A DNA stretch of 64,000 nucleotides, taken from contig CAXXDU010000002.1 of the NCBI GenBank assembly GCA_963667535.2, positions 2,046,001 through 2,110,000 of the forward strand, read 5' to 3'. A program made the position numbers and the translations under genes. The DNA is from UBA5614 sp963667535. Its GTDB lineage: Bacteria; Cloacimonadota; Cloacimonadia; Cloacimonadales; Cloacimonadaceae. Of this stretch, positions 7,245 through 15,310 are shown in pieces; position 1 is the first letter of the stretch, and each line of letters opens with the position of its first letter. The notes beneath the pieces are model-generated. The model was not told the DNA's origin and searched no databases. It was given only the letters and a program-made list of their open reading frames with translations.

Positions 7245-8564
7245 TTACGCTTTCCAATAGATTGACATGAATTCTTCTTTGATGCCTACTTCTGCTTTGG
7301 AGAAGTACTTTTGGAATAGAGACCAGGTAGTATCTATCATGGCATCCACTTCCAGGTTGACGTCGATAGCAAGTAGTTTATCGGAATATTCTTTGGCAAA
7401 GCTCAATACACGTTCATCATAATCGGTAAGATCAAAGCCGTTTTCCATTTTGGTCTTGGCATTGGCAGCATCAGCATAAAGACGGATAGCTGCATTCATT
7501 ACCTGTGGATGGTCAGCACGTGTTTTGGTGCCTATCACAAGCTGTTTCAGACGTGATAGTGAACGGAAGGGGTCAACAATAACCTTACTGATATCCGTAT
7601 CCCGGCGCAGGAAAAGCTGTCCTTCTGTGATATAGCCTGTATTATCAGGAATAGCGTGCGTAATGTCACCACCGGAAAGAGTGGTTACAGCCACGATAGT
7701 AATAGAACCACCATCTGGGAACTGCACTGCTTTTTCATATATTCTTGCCAAGTCACTATACAGAGAACCCGGCATACTATCTTTGGAAGGAATCTGGTCC
7801 ATACGGTTAGAAACAATACTGAGTGCATCGCAGAAGAGAGTCATGTCAGTCAGAAGCACGAGCACCTTTTCATTTTTCTCAGTGGCAAAATATTCAGCAG
7901 CAGCCAGACACATATTGGGTACGAGCAATCTCTCCACAGGAGGATTTTCTGTAGTATTTACAAAAGAAATAATACGGTCTAGCACACCTGCATTCTCGAA
8001 AGCGCTCTTAAAGTAAAGATAGTCATCATTACTCAGTCCCATACCACCCAGGATAATCTTATCAGCTTTCGCTCTGAGAGCCACAAGCGCCATAACCTGG
8101 TTAAAAGGTTGGTCAGGGTCTGCAAAGAAAGGTATCTTTTGCCCTGTTACCAAAGTATTATTGAGGTCAATACCGGCAATACCTGTGGTAATGAGCTCAG
8201 AAGGCTGCATTCGGCGTACGGGATTAACGGAAGGACCGCCAATCTCCATTTCTATGCCTTCTACTTCAGGACCACCATCTATGGGTTCACCAAAAGCATT
8301 AAAGAACCTGCCTGCCAGTTGTTCACCAACTTTCAATACAGGTGGTTTGCCCATGAATACAACTTCTGCGTCAGTTCCGATATCTTCTGTTCCTGAGAAT
8401 ATCTGCATTGTAACCATTTCACCCATAATCTTCACGACCTGGGCAAGACGTCCTGCTACAACTGCCATTTCTTCATTACCGACACCGGTAGCCTGAACTG
8501 TAACGGTAGCTTTAGTGATTTGTTGCAACTTTGTATAGATGCGTTGAAAGGCTTGGGTAGTCAT
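7245..8564 (-). CDS. atpB: V-type ATP synthase subunit B (non-catalytic head subunit)
   Basis: The 439-residue non-catalytic nucleotide-binding subunit of the V1 head. The place where the catalytic A subunit has its P-loop instead reads GQKIPFFADPDQPFNQ, the degenerate form typical of B subunits. Family features include ELITTGIAGIDLNNTLVTGQ, MTLFCDALSIVSNRMDQIP and the proline-rich MPGSLYSDLARIYE. The start ATG overlaps the atpA stop by one base (TAATG), so translation is coupled. The length is close to the usual 430-460 residues. Confidence 0.95.
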   Translation of the reverse strand: MTTQAFQRIYTKLQQITKATVTVQATGVGNEEMAVVAGRLAQVVKIMGEMVTMQIFSGTEDIGTDAEVVFMGKPPVLKVGEQLAGRFFNAFGEPIDGGPEVEGIEMEIGGPSVNPVRRMQPSELITTGIAGIDLNNTLVTGQKIPFFADPDQPFNQVMALVALRAKADKIILGGMGLSNDDYLYFKSAFENAGVLDRIISFVNTTENPPVERLLVPNMCLAAAEYFATEKNEKVLVLLTDMTLFCDALSIVSNRMDQIPSKDSMPGSLYSDLARIYEKAVQFPDGGSITIVAVTTLSGGDITHAIPDNTGYITEGQLFLRRDTDISKVIVDPFRSLSRLKQLVIGTKTRADHPQVMNAAIRLYADAANAKTKMENGFDLTDYDERVLSFAKEYSDKLLAIDVNLEVDAMIDTTWSLFQKYFSKAEVGIKEEFMSIYWKA

Positions 8565-10318
8565 TATTTCACTCTCCTTTCAGCGATTGAAGTTTCTAGG
8601 TCTGCTTCAAACTTCTTAAATCCGGCAGATTGGAATTCCTGATAATTCATTTGCTTGCAGAGGTTAACCATCTTAATAAAGTAGGGCATCACCTCTTCGA
8701 AGATTTCAAAGTGGAATTCAGTCTTACATATATTCAGAATGAGTTCCAGCATATATTTCTGACGTTCCATCGGAGTGGACTGGTCAATCTTATCAAAACC
8801 GTCTTGTTGCAGGATTATTCTGTCTATCAGCTCACTCTTCCAGTATTTATCATGATAAGCGAGAGGCACGCCATCATCACCCAGAATATTGATTTGTTCA
8901 TAAACTTCTCTGCCACGCAGTAAAACGTCTTTGGCAAAGATTACATCATCAACCCAGGTAGGGGAGATGGTGGTATTGAGGTTTTCTATCACTTCCGCAT
9001 ATTCAAGATACTTAGAGTAACTATCAATCGGGTCAACTGCCGGGTAACGTTTACTATCTGCTCTTTGTTGTGACAAAGCATAGAAGCAACGGGCAGCTTT
9101 CTTAGTAGATTCTGTTACAGGTTCCTTAAGGTTACCACCGGCAGGGGAAACTGTACCGATAAAGGTTATGGAACCTGTCTTGTCATTATTAAGCTTAACG
9201 AAACCAGCACGAGAGTAGAAGTTGGAAATAATAGCCGGCAAGTCCATAGGGAAAGCATCGGGTCCGGGCAGTTCTTCCATACGGTTACTCATTTCGCGCA
9301 ATGCTTGAGCCCAACGAGAAGTCGAGTCTGCGAGAAGCAGAACTTTGAGCCCCATACTGCGATAGTATTCTGCAATAGTCATAGCTGTATAAACGGAAGC
9401 TTCACGAGCAGCCACAGGCATGTTTGATGTATTACAGATGATAATAGTACGTTCCATAAGCTTTCTACCTGTGCGCGGGTCATCAAGCTCAGGGAATTCC
9501 ACAAAGAGTTCCACCACTTCATTAGCACGTTCACCACAGGCAGCCACTATAATCATATCTGCATCTGCGTTTTTGGATAAACTGTGTTGAAGCACTGTCT
9601 TTCCGCAACCGAAAGGTCCGGGAATAAAGCCTGTTCCGCCTTCTACAATCGGGTTTAATGTATCAATAGTCCGCACGCCTGTTTCCATCATACGGAAAGG
9701 ACGTGGTTTTTCTTTATATGTTTTGATAGGTATTTTCACAGGCCATCTCTGCACCATTGTAACAGTGATTTCTTTTCCATCAGCATCAGTAATCACGGCA
9801 ATGGTGTCACTTATCTTGAGGTCACCTTCAGCAGTTATGCTTTTAATAATGTATTCACCGGTATAAATAAAGGGAACCATTATCTGGTGTGCAATCCAGC
9901 TTTCAGGAACTTCACCCAGCCAATCACCGCCGGTAACTTTGTCACCAACTTTGGCAGTGGGTTTAAAGTGCCATTTCTTATCTTCATCCAGAGGGTCAGT
10001 ATATTGCCCTTTAATCAGGAACACACCGTCCATCTTATTCAGGTCATTTTGCAGACCGTCATAATTCTTGGAAAGCATGCCTGGTCCCATTTTCACTTCC
10101 AGCATGTGGTTAGTGAATTCAGCAGTATCTCCCGGTTTCAAACCGCGAGTACTTTCAAATACCTGCGTATAGGCAGTGTTTTTCATAATCTTAATGACTT
10201 CTGCCATCAGCTTGGTATCTCCAATCTGAATGTAACAGATTTCATTCTGCGAAACCGGTCCGTCAACATCGATCAGGACGAGGTTAGCGATAACGCCTTT
10301 TACTATACCTTTGGTCAT
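8564..10318 (-). CDS. atpA: V-type ATP synthase subunit A (catalytic)
   Basis: Catalytic subunit that hydrolyses or makes ATP in the V1 head. The 584 residues include an N-terminal beta-barrel (about 1-70), the V-type bulge domain (about 110-190), the P-loop GPFGCGKT at 234-241 and the catalytic loop in ACGERANEVVE, with glutamate at about 263. The nucleotide-binding domain continues through SNMPVAAREASVYTAMTIAEYYR. The C-terminal domain is helical. The gene is 6 bases after the DUF2764 gene and overlaps atpB by one base. Confidence 0.96.
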   Translation of the reverse strand: MTKGIVKGVIANLVLIDVDGPVSQNEICYIQIGDTKLMAEVIKIMKNTAYTQVFESTRGLKPGDTAEFTNHMLEVKMGPGMLSKNYDGLQNDLNKMDGVFLIKGQYTDPLDEDKKWHFKPTAKVGDKVTGGDWLGEVPESWIAHQIMVPFIYTGEYIIKSITAEGDLKISDTIAVITDADGKEITVTMVQRWPVKIPIKTYKEKPRPFRMMETGVRTIDTLNPIVEGGTGFIPGPFGCGKTVLQHSLSKNADADMIIVAACGERANEVVELFVEFPELDDPRTGRKLMERTIIICNTSNMPVAAREASVYTAMTIAEYYRSMGLKVLLLADSTSRWAQALREMSNRMEELPGPDAFPMDLPAIISNFYSRAGFVKLNNDKTGSITFIGTVSPAGGNLKEPVTESTKKAARCFYALSQQRADSKRYPAVDPIDSYSKYLEYAEVIENLNTTISPTWVDDVIFAKDVLLRGREVYEQINILGDDGVPLAYHDKYWKSELIDRIILQQDGFDKIDQSTPMERQKYMLELILNICKTEFHFEIFEEVMPYFIKMVNLCKQMNYQEFQSAGFKKFEADLETSIAERRVK

Positions 10319-10324
10319 ATCCTA

Positions 10325-11197
10325 TCACCTTTTAAGTGCAAATTCTTCGGGAAATTCAAAGCTTGTTTCTAAATCATGTAAAACCTGATTGAAACGCTTT
10401 TCGCCAACAGATTGGCTTAAATGAATCCATCTATATATGATTTGTAATTTTATAAAGTAACCCAGAACACGGGGAATGGTGAAGTAATCAAAGAATATTC
10501 TACTGTCAATCCACTTCCAGCGCAGTGCATCAAAGCCCTTTTCTTTTTCTATGATATCAGGTTGGTCATTGAGTCTGGAGATTATTTCAAACATGGGATA
10601 TTCTCCACCCAGACCAAAATCATTAGCAGTGCTTTTAATCAGCTTTTCGGTTAAATCATTATTGCCGATGAGTTGGTCCTGATAAGGGATACCGTGCTTT
10701 CTGCAATTGAGCGCAATGGTGATATTCCTGATATCAGCATCAAAACGGAACCACTCTTTGAGAAAATCATTATCATTGGTCTTTATCCAATCATAGAAGA
10801 GGGAAAACAAGTCTTTATACATAATGTTTTCAGGCTTAAGCTCACCTGATTTGATAATTTCATGCAGATAGTCAATCATGAAGGGAGGAATATGTTTCTT
10901 GAAGAGTTTCTTATTGAGAGGATTTGCATCTGCCTGTTCTTTCAGAAGAGCCAATACTTCTTCCCATTCTTCTCTGGAAACGGTATTCTCATCCGACCAT
11001 TGGTCTTTTTCATGTAATATGTGCACAACGTTTGTGATATCATTGGGCATAAGGAGCAGCTCAAGCAGGTCAAAGTCACCTTCATCCAAATGCTCCTCAG
11101 CAGAATGCAAAAACATCAGCGGAGTCAGCAACAGCTTGGTATCATCAGGACTTTGAGCCGGCAAACCGGTTACAAAGTAATAATATTCTTTTGCCAT
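10325..11197 (-). CDS. DUF2764 family protein of V-ATPase operons (probable subunit C equivalent)
   Basis: A 290-residue soluble, mostly helical protein starting MAKEYYYFVTGLP, characteristic of the DUF2764 family. Members are found between the E and A genes of V-type ATPase operons in Chlamydiae, Bacteroidetes and relatives, where subunit C (the socket joining the shaft to the ring) is otherwise missing. The family is uncharacterised. Its position 10 bases after atpE and 6 before atpA, and the absence of C, F and G genes here, support a role as a structural replacement for subunit C. That role is an inference from context, not from motifs. Confidence 0.8.
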   Translation of the reverse strand: MAKEYYYFVTGLPAQSPDDTKLLLTPLMFLHSAEEHLDEGDFDLLELLLMPNDITNVVHILHEKDQWSDENTVSREEWEEVLALLKEQADANPLNKKLFKKHIPPFMIDYLHEIIKSGELKPENIMYKDLFSLFYDWIKTNDNDFLKEWFRFDADIRNITIALNCRKHGIPYQDQLIGNNDLTEKLIKSTANDFGLGGEYPMFEIISRLNDQPDIIEKEKGFDALRWKWIDSRIFFDYFTIPRVLGYFIKLQIIYRWIHLSQSVGEKRFNQVLHDLETSFEFPEEFALKR

Positions 11198-11207
11198 CTT
11201 AGGGAGA

Positions 11208-11810
11208 TTATTCTCCGAATAAGATTTGTGCGGCTTTGGGTCTTAAATAGGATTTAAAGAAATTAGCAAAATCCTCATCAGTAAAACTGAGCTTGTAGGT
11301 ACCGTCTGCAGGGGCAATAGCAAGTCCGCTTTTCATGACGGGACTGTAGTCAATCTTGAGGTTACCTGCAAAAGCAGATTTTACATTATTGGTAAAGAAG
11401 GAATCCAGTTCAACCTTTTTGACTTCGGGTACAGTCAATACTAAAGAGGAGTCAGGAGACCATTTACCCAAAACTTCCAGAATCAGCTTTTGCAGAAAGG
11501 CAGTATCCTGCATGGATTGAGAAGTTTGCTTGTCTACAGTGGCAATCATCAGAGTATTGATAACCTTATTCTTGAGAGCACTCATTGCCTGCTGAGCTGC
11601 CATCTTGAGGTCTGAATGCAGATTTTTATCAAGCTCTGCAGCTTTCTGTTTGGCATCTTTGATGATCTTTTCAGCTTCCTGTGTAGCCAGGGATTTCTTT
11701 TGGTCTGCCTCTTTCTGTGCAGCTTCAAGGATTACTGCTGCTTCAGCTTTAGCTTTGTTCACGCCTTCTTCATAAATCTTATTCAGCATTTCTTGTAACT
11801 GATCAGCCAT
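11208..11810 (-). CDS. atpE: V-type ATP synthase subunit E (peripheral stalk)
   Basis: First gene of the operon. The 200-residue protein has a long N-terminal coiled coil (about 1-75, rich in Ala, Glu, Lys and Gln) and a C-terminal globular part (about 95-200) that binds the head in family members. It forms the peripheral stalk that keeps the head from turning. The ATG has an AGGAG ribosome binding site. A TTGACA box lies on the minus strand at 11878-11873, about 63 bases upstream, but no good -10 was found. No G/H stalk partner is encoded in the operon. Confidence 0.88.
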   Translation of the reverse strand: MADQLQEMLNKIYEEGVNKAKAEAAVILEAAQKEADQKKSLATQEAEKIIKDAKQKAAELDKNLHSDLKMAAQQAMSALKNKVINTLMIATVDKQTSQSMQDTAFLQKLILEVLGKWSPDSSLVLTVPEVKKVELDSFFTNNVKSAFAGNLKIDYSPVMKSGLAIAPADGTYKLSFTDEDFANFFKSYLRPKAAQILFGE

Positions 11811-12070
11811 ATCGACGCTCCTGAATAGCTATATTTTTTAATTAAAAGCAACTTCTATAACTAATGTTTAAATGTCAATCTCAAAATTGGATAATCTGCT
11901 AACCCAATTGTATACTAAAGGGATAGAATAAACTATCTAATGTTACAGATAATAATGTGACGTTATATTAATAACCATCAGGATAATATATACAATTAGC
12001 CATTACTAGCAGTTTAGCGGTTCTGCTCTCTTTCCCAATATGGGATAAACAACTATTCCTGAAAAGAACC

Positions 12071-12126
12071 TCTTGGGATCCTCTTGGGCTTAGCCCAGGA
12101 AGTTCCCAACAGGTTCTCAACAGGTT
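12071..12126. repeat. Dispersed intergenic repeat family D (TTGGGCTTAGCCC core)
   Basis: Contains TCTTGGGCTTAGCCC followed by short GG/CC-rich repeats (AACAGGTTCTCAACAGGTTCC). The same core and style recur at 29839-29896. The surrounding 11811-12330 is otherwise AT-rich without a supportable gene. Confidence 0.45.
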
Positions 12127-12247
12127 CCATCGTTGAACTCATATTTCCCAAGGAGAGGACAGGACAAGTAAGAGTTCACCTTTCTATTGGAAAGACTTGC
12201 CATTCATGTATTATTCATTTATTATCTAATCCATTGGAGATTAAAGA

Positions 12248-12298
12248 GAGATGCTAGGCTCATCTGAGGCTCGCACCCTTAGATGAGCCTAGCATCTC
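12248..12298. repeat. Long stem-loop repeat family B, copy 1
   Basis: An 18-base perfect outer stem (12248-12265 with 12281-12298) extended inward by one G-T and three further pairs, with a 7-base loop CTCGCAC at 12270-12276. Copies with different stem sequence but the same loop size and similar loop lie at 43342-43388 and 43527-43577. Confidence 0.75.
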
Positions 12299-12330
12299 CC
12301 TACAATGTTTCTTGAATCTGTTAAGCATGA

Positions 12331-12726
12331 ATAGGGACATCAGAGAGGAAACCAACCGGCAATAATTTTATCAAGATTGATGCATCCTATGACCACAATA
12401 TAGCCTTAAGAACTGATAGTACAATTGCTGTTTGGGGTAATAATGATGTCGGTCAGTGTAGTTATCCCCAAAGAAACGGTTATATTGATATCGCAGTCAG
12501 TTTTTTTGCAACGTAGGTATCGTTTCTAATCCTGTTAGTGCTGTTGATGAAGTTAAACCACAAGTAAGAATTATAGAATTGTCATTTGGAGTTGTATTTC
12601 CCTTTTAACGAAACTTGGAATGAAACGTTATTATATGCAAAAAATTCTATTGACAATAATGTAAATAATTCATTCTATCATAATAGTCTTGATAGAAGAA
12701 TGAATCGAGTTCTTATTCGACGATAA
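12331..12726 (+). pseudogene. Decayed RCC1-like repeat protein, C-terminal fragment
   Basis: Reading from 12331 in one frame gives GNNFIKIDASYDHNIALRTD and then STIAVWGNNDVGQCS, a clear RCC1-type beta-propeller repeat (pattern: xxALxxDGxVxxWGxNxxGQ), ending at a stop at about 12516. A second frame then gives GIVSNPVSAVDEVKPQ and RIIELS. A third gives FNETWNETLLYAKNSIDNN and ends at TAA 12724-12726. The order suggests one ancestral gene with at least two frameshifts and no surviving start: propeller repeat, linker, then a C-terminal segment resembling a sorting domain (NPFN-like). No ribosome binding site or start codon is evident. Confidence 0.6.
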
Positions 12727-12879
12727 AAAACCATAGCTTACGTTAATAAGATAAAAGGCAAAGTGGTTAGTCGTTTGATTTAGTATTTGTTGTTTAGATA
12801 TAGCAAATCAGTTTGCACGTAATCATAGAAGACAGACTGCCACAACATTAAGATTACATTAAACTATAAGGAGTTTATA

Positions 12880-15009
12880 ATGAAAAAGTTATTGTTATTT
12901 GCTTTTTTACTCGTCTTAATGGCGGGATTTGCAACCTCAATTTGGGCAACGATGATGAACGAAGGTTTTGAAGGTTCCACTTTCCCTCCTGAAAACTGGG
13001 CTTCTGCTCCTACCTCATGGGAGATCTTTGGAACTCCCGGCTATTCTCACACGGGTAATCAAGCAGTGAAATCCGGTTATAGTCCCTCCGGTAACTGGTG
13101 GTTAATAACACCCGGACTCAGACCGGAAGCAGGAGCCAACGCTCTGACCTTTTGGTATAGAGACTATAGCGCAAGCACAGGTTGGGACTATGAGGATGAA
13201 TATACCTATGTAATGATATCCACGACAGGTTATGCTCCCGCCGATTTTACCACAACATTGTGGACAGGCAGCTATTCTGATTTTACTTTAGACTATCAGC
13301 AAGCCTCCATTGACCTGAGCGGTTACAACGGTATGGATATCTACATAGCTTTCAAAAGTGTTCATACCGGTGGTAACTATCATATAATTGATGATGTAAC
13401 AGGTATCAATTTTTCTACTGCTGCCCAGCCACCCTTGCCATCTTCACTGATTTACCCCACGATGGATGCAACGGGAGTCGCGCTAAACTCAGCTCTCAGC
13501 TGGAATATAGCATCAGGTTCACCCACCAATTACAAAGTTTATTTCGGCACCGTAAATCCACCTGTTACGTTGGTTAATAATTCCGCAGCAACTACCTGGA
13601 CACCTTCTGCCTTGCTTACAGACAATACCGAATACTGGTGGCAAGTAGTTCCTTATAACGCAATCGGTGATGCGCTTTCCTGCCCGGTGTGGCATTTTAC
13701 AACAGGTATTGGTATTGCAGTTAATATATCTAACGGAAGTATGACCCTTGATGCCGGAAGTACAGTATATTTCTATGACACAGGTGGAGCTTCTAATAAT
13801 TATGGGGATAACCAAGACCTCACTTTTACTTTCATACCAAACTCAGGGCATCATATTGTGGCTAATTTTTCAGTCTTTAACATTGAAACCGACTGGGAAT
13901 TTTTGGAAGTATATAACGGTTTAAATCCAAGTGCTCCCAAAATCGGTACATATACAGGACCTAATGGACTATTGGGAGAAATTGTTGCTACTGGTGCTAT
14001 GACCTTCCATTTCACTTCTGACGATTCAGTTAACAAATTAGGTTGGGCTGCCACAATCTCAGATGTAGCTCCTCCCGTTGATGTTCCTGCCGGGGTTGAC
14101 ACTCCAGTCAATGGCATCACAGTAAACTCAACTATAGACCTGAACATCGATGATACTGTTACACTCTCTAACCCGATTTTATTAGCTTTACCCACCTTTA
14201 ATCCCGCAGGAAGCACAGTCATGTCCTTTGACGGAACCGGTCTGGGCAATCTGACTGTCAATGTTCCTGACGGAATTTGGTATGTCGGTGTATATGATGG
14301 TACATGGCAATGGTCTGTTCCCAATCCTTTCAACGGAGCCGGAATATATACCTTTGTCGGTATAAATTATGGCGCAAAAGCAGATGCCATTGTACTACTC
14401 ACACCTGTTGACCCAACTCTGCCGGTGGAGCTTTCCAGCTTTACTGCAATTCTTACAGCAGAGTATTTTGTAAACCTGACCTGGGTTACCGAATCGGAAT
14501 CAGGTGTCCTGGGGTTCAATGTCTATCGCAGTAATGACACAGAGATTGACAATGCAGTGCGCGTCAATGTCAGCACCATCGGTGCCGTCAATACTTCAGA
14601 ACAGCATACTTATTCTGTGACTGACAATGAAGTAGAAACCAATACTACCTATTATTACTGGTTAGAAAACGTGGATATAAACGGTATGAGCAATATGTAC
14701 GGGCCTAAAAGTATATTGGTTACCGGTTCTTCGACGCCTGATTTGCCGACAGAAACCATGCTTAATAATGCCTATCCCAATCCCTTCTACGCCGGCACCT
14801 CAGCTAACATCAAAGTATCAATCAAAGCCGGTGAATCCGGAACTGTAACTATATTCAATATCCATGGTCAGACAGTGAAAACCTTCAAAGTCAACCAAGG
14901 ATTACACACACTCAAATGGGATGGTAAGGGTTGCGGAAGCGGTGTGTATTTCTACAAACTTGCTACTCTTTCCACTAACATCACCAGGAAATTGCTCATA
15001 GTAAAATAG
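12880..15009 (+). CDS. Large secreted protein: MAM-like, fibronectin-like and CUB-like domains, C-terminal sorting domain
   Basis: A 709-residue exported protein with a signal peptide at about 1-24. Domains in order: a jelly-roll MAM/choice-of-anchor region (about 28-180; GFEGSTFPPENW, then WWLITPGL), a fibronectin-like module (about 185-275; LSWNIASGSPTNYKVYFGT), a CUB-like domain (about 280-395; ending FHFTSDDSVNKLGWAATI), a further beta-rich region, a second fibronectin-like module (about 515-622; LPVELSSFTA, then YYYWLENVDINGMSNMYGP), and a FlgD-like sorting domain (about 630-709; NAYPNPF, then GSGVYFYKL, tail ITRKLLIVK). It probably serves in surface adhesion or binding of substrates. 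A GGAG ribosome binding site precedes the ATG. No strong terminator is visible downstream; the 301 bases to the next gene hold only weak inverted repeats. Confidence 0.85.
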   Translation: MKKLLLFAFLLVLMAGFATSIWATMMNEGFEGSTFPPENWASAPTSWEIFGTPGYSHTGNQAVKSGYSPSGNWWLITPGLRPEAGANALTFWYRDYSASTGWDYEDEYTYVMISTTGYAPADFTTTLWTGSYSDFTLDYQQASIDLSGYNGMDIYIAFKSVHTGGNYHIIDDVTGINFSTAAQPPLPSSLIYPTMDATGVALNSALSWNIASGSPTNYKVYFGTVNPPVTLVNNSAATTWTPSALLTDNTEYWWQVVPYNAIGDALSCPVWHFTTGIGIAVNISNGSMTLDAGSTVYFYDTGGASNNYGDNQDLTFTFIPNSGHHIVANFSVFNIETDWEFLEVYNGLNPSAPKIGTYTGPNGLLGEIVATGAMTFHFTSDDSVNKLGWAATISDVAPPVDVPAGVDTPVNGITVNSTIDLNIDDTVTLSNPILLALPTFNPAGSTVMSFDGTGLGNLTVNVPDGIWYVGVYDGTWQWSVPNPFNGAGIYTFVGINYGAKADAIVLLTPVDPTLPVELSSFTAILTAEYFVNLTWVTESESGVLGFNVYRSNDTEIDNAVRVNVSTIGAVNTSEQHTYSVTDNEVETNTTYYYWLENVDINGMSNMYGPKSILVTGSSTPDLPTETMLNNAYPNPFYAGTSANIKVSIKAGESGTVTIFNIHGQTVKTFKVNQGLHTLKWDGKGCGSGVYFYKLATLSTNITRKLLIVK

Positions 15010-15310
15010 TTAAATTTAACGTTAGGATGACTTATAACTTTAATGAAAATGTTTTGACAGCATAACAAGAATGAATGTAAAGGGATACTCATGTAAGCCA
15101 CACAGACCTTTTAAAACCCCTTCTTGTTTTTTTGTACCTACGTGACTCTACATTCGTATCCCTTAATTCATAATTAGCATAATTTGTTCCTTTTTAGTGT
15201 CTCTGACTATCAAAATGGGCAAAAATGATATTTCTTGACATTGGTGAATGGGATAAATTTGATGAATACAATTTATAAGCTGAAATGTAGCTTGTTTGGA
15301 GGCATAAGTA

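Noticed and set aside
8161..8496. Plus-strand open frame antisense to atpB
   Set aside because: Low-complexity Pro/Ser/Thr-rich translation typical of the reverse of a conserved gene; no start context.
15062..15130. Possible terminator after the 12880 gene (AACAAGAA ... TTCTTGTTTTTTT)
   Set aside because: The 8-base arms are about 50 bases apart, too far for a typical intrinsic terminator; kept only as a weak possibility.
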